Positions 53,197 through 62,274 of a stretch of 64,000 nucleotides of DNA are shown here, piece after piece; positions within the stretch are counted from its first letter, which is position 1, and every line of letters starts with the position of its first letter. The notes under the pieces were generated by a model. It worked only from the letters and a program-made list of their open reading frames with translations, had not been told where the DNA came from and made no database searches. The translations under genes were made by a program, and so were the position numbers. The DNA comes from Lachnospiraceae bacterium NC2008 (GTDB lineage Bacteria > Bacillota > Clostridia > Lachnospirales > Lachnospiraceae). The stretch lies in NCBI GenBank assembly GCA_000687675.1, contig JHWS01000002.1:248001-312000 (forward strand). Direction: 5' to 3'.

Positions 53197-53538
53197 TTAT
53201 ATCTTTTCAAGCATGTCATCTATAGTAGTATTAATCTTAGTAATTGTATCTGTGTCTTTAGTATCAAGACTATCAAGAAGTTCTTTAATATGCTTAAGTC
53301 CATTCTTATTATCAGCAAATCTTTCTATCAGATGAAGTTTGTCCTCATATTCTTCAAGAATCTTATCTGATCTTTTAATAATATCATGAGCAGCCTGCCT
53401 TGATATTCCGTACTCCTGACCTATCTCGCCAAGAGAAAGATTATCATATACAAGAGATTCATATACTTCCTGCTGATGGTCCGTAAGTAATGGGCCATAA
53501 AAATCATATAATAATCCTTGTCTAACAATCTTTTCCAT
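53197..53538 (-). CDS. ylxM: YlxM family SRP-associated DNA-binding-like protein
   Basis: The 113-residue protein starts like other YlxM proteins (LLYDFYGPLLTDHQQEVYE) and has a sigma-70 region 4-like helix-turn-helix (LSLGEIGQEYGISRQAAHDI). YlxM modulates SRP GTPase activity in some Firmicutes. It is the first gene of the ffh-rpsP-trmD operon. The ribosome site is weak (GTGA six bases before ATG), unlike its neighbours. Confidence 0.93.
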   Translation of the reverse strand: MEKIVRQGLLYDFYGPLLTDHQQEVYESLVYDNLSLGEIGQEYGISRQAAHDIIKRSDKILEEYEDKLHLIERFADNKNGLKHIKELLDSLDTKDTDTITKINTTIDDMLEKI

Positions 53539-53584
53539 ATTATATCACTTATATCAAAGTGCCTTTCTTATAACACCAAATGAT

Positions 53585-53613
53585 ATATTATATAAAAAAT
53601 TGCAGGGTGTCAA
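53585..53613 (-). promoter_or_regulatory. Promoter of ylxM-ffh operon nested in the ilvA terminator
   Basis: Minus strand: TTGACA (53608-53613), 17-base spacer, TAATAT (53585-53590), or TATAAT (53587-53592) with 15 bases. The last three bases of the -35 belong to the terminator stem. Confidence 0.65.
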
Positions 53614-53637
53614 GTATTTTTTCTTTACACCCTGCAA
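53594..53637 (-). terminator. Terminator of ilvA
   Basis: Arms TTGCAGGGTGT (53600-53610) and ACACCCTGCAA (53627-53637) are a perfect 11-bp inverted repeat with a 16-base A/T-rich loop; the minus strand then runs into T residues. Confidence 0.85.
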
Positions 53638-53688
53638 ATATTATTTTTTATTATATTTCACGATTGTGATAGCCAAGATAGCTTTTAA

Positions 53689-54918
53689 TTAAAGATTTGT
53701 ACGAACAATCTTTGGTCTAAAGCCATCTTTATCAAGTCTGTTCATGATACTTTCCTTATGGTCAGTACCAAATGCTTCTATAGTTATTCTAAGTTCAACT
53801 GCAGCATTTCTATTTGTAGAAACGAACTGGTTGTGCTCAAGTTTGATAACGTTACCATTCTCTTCAGCAATTGATGTAGCAACCTTGCTAAGCATACCTG
53901 GCTTATCTGGAAGAAGTACAGATACTGTAAAGATTCTGTCTCTAAAGATAAGACCCTGCTGAACTACAGATGACATAGTGATAACATCCATATTACCGCC
54001 AGAAAGCACTGCTACAATCTTCTTATCTTTTACATCAAGCTGTTTAATTGCAGCCACTGCAAGAAGACCTGAGTTTTCTACTACCATCTTGTGATTTTCT
54101 ACCATATCAAGGAAGGAAACGATTAAGTCTTCATCTGGAACAGTTATAATTTCATCTATATTTTTCTGAATATATGGGAATATCTTTTCACCAGGAGTCT
54201 TAACTGCTGTACCATCAGCAATTGTATTAACACCTTCAAGCGTTGTAACCTTACCATTTTCAAGTGATGCCTTCATGCAAGCAGCACCTGCTGGCTCAAC
54301 ACCTATAACCTTAATCTTAGGATTAAGAAGTTTTGCAAGTGTAGAAACACCTGTCGCAAGTCCGCCGCCACCTATTGGAACAAGAATATAGTCAACAAGT
54401 GGAAGTTCCTTAATAATCTCCATAGCTATAGTACCCTGACCAGTAGCTACTGCAAGATCATCGAATGGGTGGATAAATGTATAACCGTGCTCATCAGCAA
54501 GCTCAAGAGCCTTCTTACAAGCTTCATCATATACATCTCCATATAAAACAACCTCAGCACCAAATGCCTTAGTTCTATTAACCTTAATAAGAGGAGTTGT
54601 TGTAGGCATAACGATAATAGCCTTCATACCGTAGCATTTTGCAGCATAAGCTACGCCCTGAGCATGGTTACCAGCTGAAGCTGTAATAACACCCTTAGCT
54701 CTTTCTTCGTCAGATAAAGTACTGGATTTATAATAAGCACCTCTAACCTTATAAGCACCTGTAAACTGCATATTTTCTGGCTTTAAATATACCTTGTTAC
54801 CAGAGGCATGGCTTAAATAAGAACTATATATAAGCTTTGTCTCATTTGTTACTTTTTTAACGATTTCAGAAGCTTCTTCAAACTTCTCTAAAGTAAGCAT
54901 ATTTTCCTCTTTGCTCAT
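53689..54918 (-). CDS. ilvA: Threonine ammonia-lyase with ACT domain
   Basis: The 409-residue PLP enzyme has the lysine motif TGAYKVRGAYYKS, the SAGNHAQGVAYAAK phosphate loop, the glycine-rich PIGGGGLATGVS and a C-terminal ACT domain (about 330-409). It deaminates threonine to 2-oxobutyrate, the first step to isoleucine. The single ACT domain and length fit the TdcB/IlvA1 form, which may be regulated by amino acids. It lies between ftsY and the ylxM operon and ends in a strong terminator. Confidence 0.93.
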   Translation of the reverse strand: MSKEENMLTLEKFEEASEIVKKVTNETKLIYSSYLSHASGNKVYLKPENMQFTGAYKVRGAYYKSSTLSDEERAKGVITASAGNHAQGVAYAAKCYGMKAIIVMPTTTPLIKVNRTKAFGAEVVLYGDVYDEACKKALELADEHGYTFIHPFDDLAVATGQGTIAMEIIKELPLVDYILVPIGGGGLATGVSTLAKLLNPKIKVIGVEPAGAACMKASLENGKVTTLEGVNTIADGTAVKTPGEKIFPYIQKNIDEIITVPDEDLIVSFLDMVENHKMVVENSGLLAVAAIKQLDVKDKKIVAVLSGGNMDVITMSSVVQQGLIFRDRIFTVSVLLPDKPGMLSKVATSIAEENGNVIKLEHNQFVSTNRNAAVELRITIEAFGTDHKESIMNRLDKDGFRPKIVRTNL

Positions 54919-54919
54919 A

Positions 54920-56179
54920 CTAAACCTCTTCTTCTACATTAACATCAAAAAGTGCATCTACAAATGTATCGGCATCAAACTTCTGAAGATCATATATCTT
55001 CTCACCAACACCTACATACTTAACTGGAATTCCAAGTTCTGATTCAATAGCAATTGCTATACCACCCTTAGCTGTACCATCCATCTTAGTAAGTATTATA
55101 CCAGTAAGATCTGCTACTTCACCAAATTCTTTAGCCTGATTAAGAGCATTCTGACCAGTTGAAGCATCAAGAACTATAAGATTCTCTCTGTGGGCATCAG
55201 GATATTCCTTATCAATAATCCTGTTCATCTTCTTAAGCTCTTCCATAAGGTTCTTCTTATTATGAAGTCGTCCTGCTGTATCAACTAAAAGAACATCGCT
55301 GTTTCTTGATTTAGCAGCCTGTACTGCATCGAAAAGAACACTTGCTGGATCCTGACCTTCTGTTCCGCCAATCATAAGAACACCGGCTCTGTGGCTCCAC
55401 TCTTCAAGCTGAGAACCTGCGGCAGCTCTGAATGTATCTGCAGCAGCTAAGATTACCTTTCTACCGCCTGCCTTAAGATGATAAGCAAGCTTACCGATAG
55501 ATGTTGTTTTACCAACACCGTTAACACCTATAACGAAAACAACAGATTTCTTATTTTCAAATTCATAGGCAGATTCGCAGCTTGCCATCTCTTCCTTAAT
55601 TGTATTAATTAAGAATTCTTTACACTCATCTCTCTTCTTAATATGGTTTTCTTTAACCTGAGAGCGAAGTTTATCTAAGATATTCTCTGTAGTATGAACA
55701 CCTATATCACCAAGAATAAGTATCTCTTCAAGTTCTTCATAGAAGTCCTCGTCAATCTTTCCTTCACCTGAGAAAAGTGAGTCCATACCAGAAACGATGT
55801 TGTTTCTTGTTTTTGCAAGCCCTTCCTTAAGTCTGGCAAAGAGACCTTTCTTAGTAGGAACTTCTTCCTGAATTTCTTCCTGCGGCTCATCTTCAGCGTT
55901 TTCATCAGTTTCTGCTACAACTTCGCTGATTGCCTCAGTAGTTTCCAGAGCAGAAGGTTCAGCAATTATATTCTCTAATACATCTGCATTTTGCTCTGCT
56001 ATAGCCGTATCTGTCGATAAAGCATTTTCTTCTGTTTCAGCTAAAGAGTTCTGCGCTGCAACAGCTGGTGCTTCACCAAAACTTTCCTGGCCTTCGCTAG
56101 TTTCAGCCCCAGTCTCAATATTCTCTTCTACTACTTCTTCTGAAGCAGTATTCTTCTTTTTCCAATTCCAAAATGCCAA
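54920..56179 (-). CDS. ftsY: Signal recognition particle receptor FtsY
   Basis: The 419-residue protein has an acidic, Glu/Ala-rich N-terminal region (residues about 10-110) for membrane and translocon association, and the NG GTPase domain (GVNGVGKTTSIGKLA, DTAGRLHNKKNLM, TKMDGTAKGG). It docks the Ffh ribosome complex at the membrane. It lies 22 bases after smc and one base before ilvA. Confidence 0.97.
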   Translation of the reverse strand: MAFWNWKKKNTASEEVVEENIETGAETSEGQESFGEAPAVAAQNSLAETEENALSTDTAIAEQNADVLENIIAEPSALETTEAISEVVAETDENAEDEPQEEIQEEVPTKKGLFARLKEGLAKTRNNIVSGMDSLFSGEGKIDEDFYEELEEILILGDIGVHTTENILDKLRSQVKENHIKKRDECKEFLINTIKEEMASCESAYEFENKKSVVFVIGVNGVGKTTSIGKLAYHLKAGGRKVILAAADTFRAAAGSQLEEWSHRAGVLMIGGTEGQDPASVLFDAVQAAKSRNSDVLLVDTAGRLHNKKNLMEELKKMNRIIDKEYPDAHRENLIVLDASTGQNALNQAKEFGEVADLTGIILTKMDGTAKGGIAIAIESELGIPVKYVGVGEKIYDLQKFDADTFVDALFDVNVEEEV

Positions 56180-56201
56180 AATCTATGTCTCCGTAAAAAT
56201 A

Positions 56202-59200
56202 TTATGAATCAATCTCATCATCTATAAGATTAACGCTAACAAGAGTAGATACACCCTTCTCCTGCATGGTTATACCATAAAGTCTGTCAGCCTTTTCCAT
56301 AGTACCACGTCTATGTGTAATAACTATGAACTGTGTATGACCTGTAAGCTTATGAAGGTATCCAGCAAATCTGTCTACGTTACTTTCATCAAGTGCAGCC
56401 TCAATCTCGTCAAGGAGACAGAATGGTGAAGGCTTAAGGTTCTGAATCGCAAACATAAGTGCAATAGCTGCAAGAGCCTTCTCACCACCGGAGAGCTGCA
56501 TCATATTCTGAAGTTTCTTTCCAGGTGGCTGGGCGATAATCTTAATACCTGCCTCAAGAACATCATCGTCATCCATAAGTTCAAGAGTACCTTTACCGCC
56601 GCCAAAGAGTTCTTTGAATACCTTATCAAACTCTTTATTAATCTCAGCAAACTTCTGAGTAAATGTCTTGCGCATAGACTCATCAAGTTCAGCAATAATA
56701 CCTGTAAGAGTTTCTTCCGCCTGAATAAGATCATCGTGCTGTTTCTTTAAGAATTCGTATCTTTCATATACAGCCTTGTAATCTTCGATAGCATTGACAT
56801 TAACATCACCAAGTTTCTTAATACCGTCCTTAACCTGAGCTATTGAACGCTTAAGTTCTCCTATGTCATCAAAGCTGTCATCACGAAGTGCCTTAGCATC
56901 TGTAAGTGACATCTCATATTCTGACCACATGTAAGAAACAAGTGAGCTAATTGACTCAGTGAGTTTTTCCTTCTGAGCATTTAACCTATAGACTTCCTTA
57001 TCAAGACCAGCAATCTTATCTGACATCTCTTCTCTTGTCTTAAAGAAGCCATCCTGCTTGCTTGAAAGTTCTGCCTTAGTTTCAATCATCACACCCAGAC
57101 GCTTTTCAGAATCGCTCTGCTCTGTATGAGATGCTTTTATTGTTTCAGTTATCTGTATAATAGCCTGCTCTTTTTCAGCAATATCTGTGTCATTGTTATC
57201 AAGAGCATTCTTAACTTCGTCTCTGTCATTAGTAAGAGTCTCTAACTCCTCTAAGATACGGTTAATATTCTGCTGTTCAAAGTCAAGCTTCTGTATAATC
57301 TTCTCAGCTTCAACATCTTTAGCAGTAACAGCTTCCTGAGCAGCACTTTCTTCAACTCTCTTTTCATCAAGCTCTTTCTGAAGAATGGCAATCTTTTCTT
57401 CAGTTTCCTTCTCGATATGGTCAGAGCTAGAAAGCTTGCCATCTATCTCTTTCTGCTTTTCCTTAATTTCCTGAATCTGCTTCTCAAGTTCTGCTTCTTC
57501 ATCCTTAAGGCTTCCTACGCCGCTAAGAGTCTCATCGATTCTTTCCTGAGCCTTAATTACATTAAGTCTTGCAGTATTCTGCTTAATATAAGCATCCTGC
57601 TGACGAAGCTTAATCTCTTCAATATTAAGTCTGATTGAATTACGCTCAGCCTTAATCTCGTCGATAGCCTTCATAATCTCATCTATCTCATGAAGATGCT
57701 TCTTAACGCTTTCATTAAGTTCGTCCATCTCTCTTCTTCTACCAAGAAGATTAGAGTTATTCTTAAATGCACCACCGGAGATAGCACCACCAGGAACAAG
57801 AAGTTCACCGCCAACAGTAACCATACGTACGCCATATGAGTACTTCTTAGCTATCTTAAGAGCATTGTCTATATTATCGATTACTACGATTCTACCAAGC
57901 ATAGCCTTGGCTACATTAGAATACTTCTTATCAGTAGTAACGATATCGCATGCCATACCAATAGCACCCTTTTCATTAAGAACATCTGGATTCTTGAATT
58001 CAGGTGGATTCTCGATACTAGTAAGAGGAAGGAAAGTAGCACGACCATACTTATTCTCCTTAAGGAAGCTAATCATCTTCTTAGCATCCTCTTCTGTCTC
58101 AGTAACTATATTCTGAATATTACCACCAAGAGCTATCTCTATAGCAGTTTCATACTTCTTCTCAACCTTAACAATATCAGCAACAACACCGATGATACCC
58201 TTAACCTGTTCCTTCTGCTCCATGACACGTCTTATGGAGTTACCATATCCTTCGTATCTTTCAGTAAGGTTAGAGATTGATTCAAGTTTAGTCTTTTCCT
58301 GATGGTAAAGAACCTGAACCTCTCTTAAAGTAGAGTCCTTTTCAGTAAGTTCGTCATGAATCTGCTCAAGACGCTCTTCCATCTTCTGCTGATTGTGGTT
58401 ATTATCTTCAATCTCTTTGTTAATCTTTTCGAACTCTGCTTCAAGTTCTTTGATTATTCCCTGTTGTTCTTCCTCATCAGTCTTAGCCTGAAGAAGCTTA
58501 GAGTTAAGAGTTGATTTTCTAATAGCAACATTTTCAAGCATAGTCTCGTATCTGGCCTTCTCAGACTTAATACCGGAACGCTCATTGATTGCTTCAATAA
58601 CAAGATTCTTATCTTCTTCAATCTTGTTATTGATTTCTTCTATACTGGCTCTTATTGCTTCTAAGTTATTTCTAAGACCTGTTCTCTCTTCTTCCATAGA
58701 ATTAAGAGATGTTTCTATCTCAGCCTTAGATGCATCATAGCCTTCTTTTTCTTTATTCTTAGCCTCAATTGACTGATTGAGACTTTCGATTCTTGTATTA
58801 AAATGCTCGACATTATTCTTAGCGGAGTTAATCTGCTCCTTAAGGAGACTAATCTCACCCTCAAGCTTAGTTCTAATATTGCTAGAATTAGAAAGAGAGT
58901 TTCTGGTTTCCTCTATAGACTGTTCAAGTTCTGTAATCTGGTTATGAATAGTATCATATTCTTCTCTTATCGATTCAAACTTAGTCTTAGTTCCTTCTAA
59001 GTCATCAGATGCAATCTTAAGCTTACCTTCTACATCTTCAAGTTCCTTGGAAGTCTGCTCATTACCAAGAAGGAAGTAGTTAACATCAAGTTTCTTGAGT
59101 TCTTCTTTCTTCTTTAAAAATTCCTTAGCCTTCTCAGACTGCTTCTCAAGAGGTCCAATCTGCTTTTCAAGTTCAGCTAAGATGTCATTAACACGAGTAA

Positions 59201-59762
59201 GGTTCTGCTTTTCTTCTTCAAGTTTTTTCTGAGAAAGAACTTTTCTCTTCTTAAACTTAACGATACCTGCAGCTTCATCAAAAAGCTCACGTCTTTCTTC
59301 TGGCTTACCAGAAAGAATCTTATCAATCTGGCCCTGTCCGATAATAGAATAACCCTCTTTACCAATACCTGTATCGTAGAACATCTCGTTAACATCTTTT
59401 AATCTGCAAAGATTACCATTAAGAAGATATTCACTTTCACCTGATCTGTATAACTTTCTTGCGATAGTTACTTCGTCATATGGAGCAGCTATCTGTCTGT
59501 CACTGTTATCAAGAGTAATTGCAACATAAGCATAACCAAGTGGCTTTCTAGCTTCTGTACCTGAGAAGATAACATCCTGCATAGATGCACCACGAAGCTG
59601 CTTAATACGCTGCTCTCCAAGTACCCATCTAACAGCATCAGCAACATTACTCTTACCAGAACCGTTAGGTCCAACGATACCTGTTATGCCATGATTAAAT
59701 TCGAATTTTATACGATTGGCAAAGGACTTAAATCCCTGTACCTCTATACTTTTTAAATACAT
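56202..59762 (-). CDS. smc: Chromosome partition protein SMC
   Basis: The 1186-residue protein has the Walker A GPNGSGKSN near residue 32, long coiled coils from about 170-500 and 680-1010, a central hinge (about 510-660, with GYGNSIRRV and GGAISGGAF), the signature LSGGEKALAAIALMF and Walker B FCLLDEIEAALD. SMC with ScpAB folds and segregates chromosomes. It lies between rnc and ftsY, the usual Firmicutes order. Confidence 0.98.
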   Translation of the reverse strand: MYLKSIEVQGFKSFANRIKFEFNHGITGIVGPNGSGKSNVADAVRWVLGEQRIKQLRGASMQDVIFSGTEARKPLGYAYVAITLDNSDRQIAAPYDEVTIARKLYRSGESEYLLNGNLCRLKDVNEMFYDTGIGKEGYSIIGQGQIDKILSGKPEERRELFDEAAGIVKFKKRKVLSQKKLEEEKQNLTRVNDILAELEKQIGPLEKQSEKAKEFLKKKEELKKLDVNYFLLGNEQTSKELEDVEGKLKIASDDLEGTKTKFESIREEYDTIHNQITELEQSIEETRNSLSNSSNIRTKLEGEISLLKEQINSAKNNVEHFNTRIESLNQSIEAKNKEKEGYDASKAEIETSLNSMEEERTGLRNNLEAIRASIEEINNKIEEDKNLVIEAINERSGIKSEKARYETMLENVAIRKSTLNSKLLQAKTDEEEQQGIIKELEAEFEKINKEIEDNNHNQQKMEERLEQIHDELTEKDSTLREVQVLYHQEKTKLESISNLTERYEGYGNSIRRVMEQKEQVKGIIGVVADIVKVEKKYETAIEIALGGNIQNIVTETEEDAKKMISFLKENKYGRATFLPLTSIENPPEFKNPDVLNEKGAIGMACDIVTTDKKYSNVAKAMLGRIVVIDNIDNALKIAKKYSYGVRMVTVGGELLVPGGAISGGAFKNNSNLLGRRREMDELNESVKKHLHEIDEIMKAIDEIKAERNSIRLNIEEIKLRQQDAYIKQNTARLNVIKAQERIDETLSGVGSLKDEEAELEKQIQEIKEKQKEIDGKLSSSDHIEKETEEKIAILQKELDEKRVEESAAQEAVTAKDVEAEKIIQKLDFEQQNINRILEELETLTNDRDEVKNALDNNDTDIAEKEQAIIQITETIKASHTEQSDSEKRLGVMIETKAELSSKQDGFFKTREEMSDKIAGLDKEVYRLNAQKEKLTESISSLVSYMWSEYEMSLTDAKALRDDSFDDIGELKRSIAQVKDGIKKLGDVNVNAIEDYKAVYERYEFLKKQHDDLIQAEETLTGIIAELDESMRKTFTQKFAEINKEFDKVFKELFGGGKGTLELMDDDDVLEAGIKIIAQPPGKKLQNMMQLSGGEKALAAIALMFAIQNLKPSPFCLLDEIEAALDESNVDRFAGYLHKLTGHTQFIVITHRRGTMEKADRLYGITMQEKGVSTLVSVNLIDDEIDS

Positions 59763-59773
59763 ACTTCCTCCGG

Positions 59774-60463
59774 TTAGCCAAGGTTTGTTATTGCCTGTCT
59801 TGCTGCATTCTTCTCAGCAATCTTCTTACTTGCACCCTGGCCCCTGCCATATTCTTTACCATCTAAGCAAACTCTTACAGTAAATACCTTGTTGTGTTCT
59901 GGTCCCTCTTCACTGACTAATTCATAGTCAATCTTACTTACCTTATGACCAGCCTGTATCTTTTCCTGTAAAAGCGACTTTGGATCCTTAAGTTCTATAA
60001 AACTATCAGTATCATATAGAACATGGTCCATAACAACTTCCTTAGCCTTCTCAAGGCCGCCATCTAAATATATAGCGCCAAGCAAGGCTTCAAATGCATC
60101 AGATGTAATGGAAGGTCTCTCTCTTCCTCCGCATTTTTCTTCCCCTTTACCAAGTAGAATAAGTTCTCCAAGACCTATTCTCTTAGCTGATACATAAAGA
60201 GCTGGCTCACATACAAGAGAGGCTCTTAGCTTAGAAAGCTGTCCTTCTTCCATATCAGGATATTTCTTAAATAAATAGTCACTTGAAATCAGCTCTAAAA
60301 TAGCATCTCCAAGGAACTCCAGTCTCTCATTACAATGAATTTTGTTAATTCTCATTTCATTAGCAAATGAACTGTGAGTTAAAGCTTCTTTAATAATATC
60401 CTTATTCTTAAAGGTATACCCTATTGCAGTTTGAATCTTGTTAATTGAATCTTCAATATTCAT
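59774..60463 (-). CDS. rnc: Ribonuclease III
   Basis: The 229-residue protein has the RNase III signature NERLEFLGDAILEL, the second metal site DAFEALLGAIYLDGG and a C-terminal double-stranded RNA-binding domain (about 155-225). It processes rRNA and double-stranded RNA. Start overlaps the acpP stop by one base. A long hairpin RNA from 13.3-13.8 kb, if made, would be a natural substrate. Confidence 0.97.
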   Translation of the reverse strand: MNIEDSINKIQTAIGYTFKNKDIIKEALTHSSFANEMRINKIHCNERLEFLGDAILELISSDYLFKKYPDMEEGQLSKLRASLVCEPALYVSAKRIGLGELILLGKGEEKCGGRERPSITSDAFEALLGAIYLDGGLEKAKEVVMDHVLYDTDSFIELKDPKSLLQEKIQAGHKVSKIDYELVSEEGPEHNKVFTVRVCLDGKEYGRGQGASKKIAEKNAARQAITNLG

Positions 60464-60702
60464 TACTTAGCCTCACTGCAATACTTCTTAATAAGAGTAA
60501 GGGCATCCTTAACTGTAACGATGTCGTCAAATGAACCTTCCTTAATCTCAATATTAAGTTTTTCTTCTACTAATTTGAGAATCTGCATCATATCTATAGA
60601 ATCTGCTCCCAGGTCTCCCCTAAAGGTAGAATCTATATTTATTTCTTTTATATATACCTGCAGAACCTTCTCAATAGCTTCTTTAAGAACAGTATATTCC
60701 AT
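60463..60702 (-). CDS. acpP: Acyl carrier protein
   Basis: The 79-residue acidic protein has the phosphopantetheine site at S35 in LGADSIDMM. It carries growing acyl chains in fatty acid synthesis and supplies acyl-ACP to PlsX. It is overlapped by one base with both plsX and rnc, so translation is coupled. Confidence 0.95.
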   Translation of the reverse strand: MEYTVLKEAIEKVLQVYIKEINIDSTFRGDLGADSIDMMQILKLVEEKLNIEIKEGSFDDIVTVKDALTLIKKYCSEAK

Positions 60703-61703
60703 TATTTTAAATGTTCCTTAATCTTATCGTTTATTTTCTGTTCCTTAAATGCCTTGCACTGAAGGAGACAGTTCTTAACTTCTATTGGCTTTGTTGAACC
60801 ATGAGTCTTAACAACAAGTCCCTTAAGACCAAGCATAGGAGCTCCGCCGTATTCATCTGTATTAAAGTCTTTAAGTGTCTTCTTAAGAGCTGGAAGGGCA
60901 AGTGCTGCACCAATCTTACTCTTAACTGTACTCTTAAGACCCTTTTTAATCTCACCAAGAAGAACAGTTGCAAGTCCTTCATAAAGTTTGATTATTACAT
61001 TACCGACAAATGCTTCGCAGACAAGTACATCAGCCTTACCATAAGGTATATCTCTTGCTTCAATACTTCCAATAAAGTTTATATCTTCACATTCTTTAAG
61101 AAGAGGGAAAGTTTCTTTAACAAGGGCATTACCCTTTTCTTCCTCAGCACCAATGTTAACAATAGCTACTGTAGGGTTCTTCTTACCAGTTGTGTTCTCA
61201 TAGTAAATAGAACCAATCTTTGCCCACTGAACAAGCATAGATGGTCTTGCATCAACGTTAGCGCCGCAGTCAAGAATAAGCTTTGCACCGTTAAGAGTTG
61301 GCATAAATGTTGCAAATGGTGATCTTTCAACACCTCTAAGTCTACCAACTATAAGCTGACCGCCAACTAAGATAGCTCCTGAACTGCCTGCTGAAACAAA
61401 TGCATCTGCTGTACCATCTTTTGTAAGCTGAAGAGCTTTAACAAGGGATGAATCCTTCTTAGTTCTAACAGCCGCTACTGGTGGCTCTTCTGTTGCAATA
61501 ACTTCTGTAGCATTAACTACTTCAACACGATTGCCATCAAATTCATATTTCATAAGCTCAGCGTTGACTTCTTTTTCCTTACCAACGAGGTATACAAATA
61601 TATCCTCATCCTCTTTAAGAGCATCAACTACACCCTGCACAATATTCTGCGGAGCAAAGTCTCCTCCCATAGCGTCAACAGCTATCTTAACCATTTCACC
61701 CAT
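60702..61703 (-). CDS. plsX: Phosphate acyltransferase PlsX
   Basis: The 333-residue protein has the PlsX hallmarks VAVDAMGGD-like N terminus (KIAVDAMGGDFAPQ), SAGSSGAILVGG and the C-terminal GLKGLVVKTHGST. It turns acyl-ACP into acyl phosphate, the substrate of PlsY (14892-15566). Two starts are possible, ATG 61703 or 61694; the second is closer to the usual MxKIAVDAMGG. It heads plsX-acpP-rnc-smc-ftsY. Confidence 0.95.
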   Translation of the reverse strand: MGEMVKIAVDAMGGDFAPQNIVQGVVDALKEDEDIFVYLVGKEKEVNAELMKYEFDGNRVEVVNATEVIATEEPPVAAVRTKKDSSLVKALQLTKDGTADAFVSAGSSGAILVGGQLIVGRLRGVERSPFATFMPTLNGAKLILDCGANVDARPSMLVQWAKIGSIYYENTTGKKNPTVAIVNIGAEEEKGNALVKETFPLLKECEDINFIGSIEARDIPYGKADVLVCEAFVGNVIIKLYEGLATVLLGEIKKGLKSTVKSKIGAALALPALKKTLKDFNTDEYGGAPMLGLKGLVVKTHGSTKPIEVKNCLLQCKAFKEQKINDKIKEHLK

Positions 61704-61890
61704 TTTAATCCCAAACCTTTCTTAAAGTTTTCCTTTTCTAGTATGTAGCTCAGGACATACTCTGTCCAATTAAAGCATACTAATAGATTTTACTATTAAA
61801 CAAGGTAAAAATCAATTATAATCGGCTTCTATAAGAACATGACGAATGCTCTTTAAACTAACTAGTATGTATGGTCAACAATTTGTGGAC
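61704..61890 (-). promoter_or_regulatory. plsX upstream region with repeated TAGTATG / CATACTA motifs
   Basis: TAGTATG occurs at 61739-61745 and 61863-61869 and its complement at 61776-61782. A weak promoter (TTGACC 61873-61878, TAAAGA 61850-61855, 17-base spacer) has one copy in its spacer. FapR-type control of plsX is known in other Firmicutes, but the match to its operator is not good, so the role is unproven. Confidence 0.3.
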
Positions 61891-61892
61891 GT

Positions 61893-61924
61893 AAAAAAGG
61901 ACTTTCACTTACATGAAAGTCCTT
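61893..61924 (-). terminator. Terminator of rpmF
   Basis: Perfect 11-bp stem (61897-61907 with 61914-61924), 6-base loop and a six-T tract on the minus strand. Confidence 0.9.
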
Positions 61925-61950
61925 AAATCACAAGGTAAACAAAATTCTAA

Positions 61951-62130
61951 TTAATCAACTGAGATGATTTCTTTTTTGTTATATGCACCACAAGCCTTGC
62001 ATACTCTGTGAGGCATCATAAGAGCGCCACACTTGCTGCACTTTACTAATGTAGGAGCAGTCATCTTCCAGTTAGCTCTTCTCTTATCTCTTCTACCTTT
62101 TGAAGATTTGTTCTTTGGACAAATAGACAT
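61951..62130 (-). CDS. rpmF: 50S ribosomal protein L32
   Basis: A 59-residue minus-strand frame begins at ATG 62128-62130 with GGAGG upstream and ends with TAA. It has the L32 pattern SSKGRRDKRRANW and a four-cysteine zinc ribbon, C31xxC34 and C44xxC47. The usual MAVPKRK start is replaced by MSICPKN. The gene is alone between its own consensus promoter and a terminator, upstream of plsX, a common order in bacteria. Confidence 0.95.
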   Translation of the reverse strand: MSICPKNKSSKGRRDKRRANWKMTAPTLVKCSKCGALMMPHRVCKACGAYNKKEIISVD

Positions 62131-62223
62131 CTAATTACACCTCCAATCAACCAATCAGATTATCCTGATGCGATCAACTCGCTTATTATTTACGTAACCG
62201 CGTGATTACTCACGCACTTTGAT

Positions 62224-62252
62224 ATTATATACAGTTAAAAATGCTTTGTCAA
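62224..62252 (-). promoter_or_regulatory. Consensus promoter of rpmF
   Basis: Minus strand: TTGACA (62247-62252), 17-base spacer, TATAAT (62224-62229), both perfect. The leader of about 90 bases has a small hairpin (GCGTGA, TCACGC) near its 5' end. Confidence 0.85.
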
Positions 62253-62274
62253 CAACTTATTATGTTAATATTAA

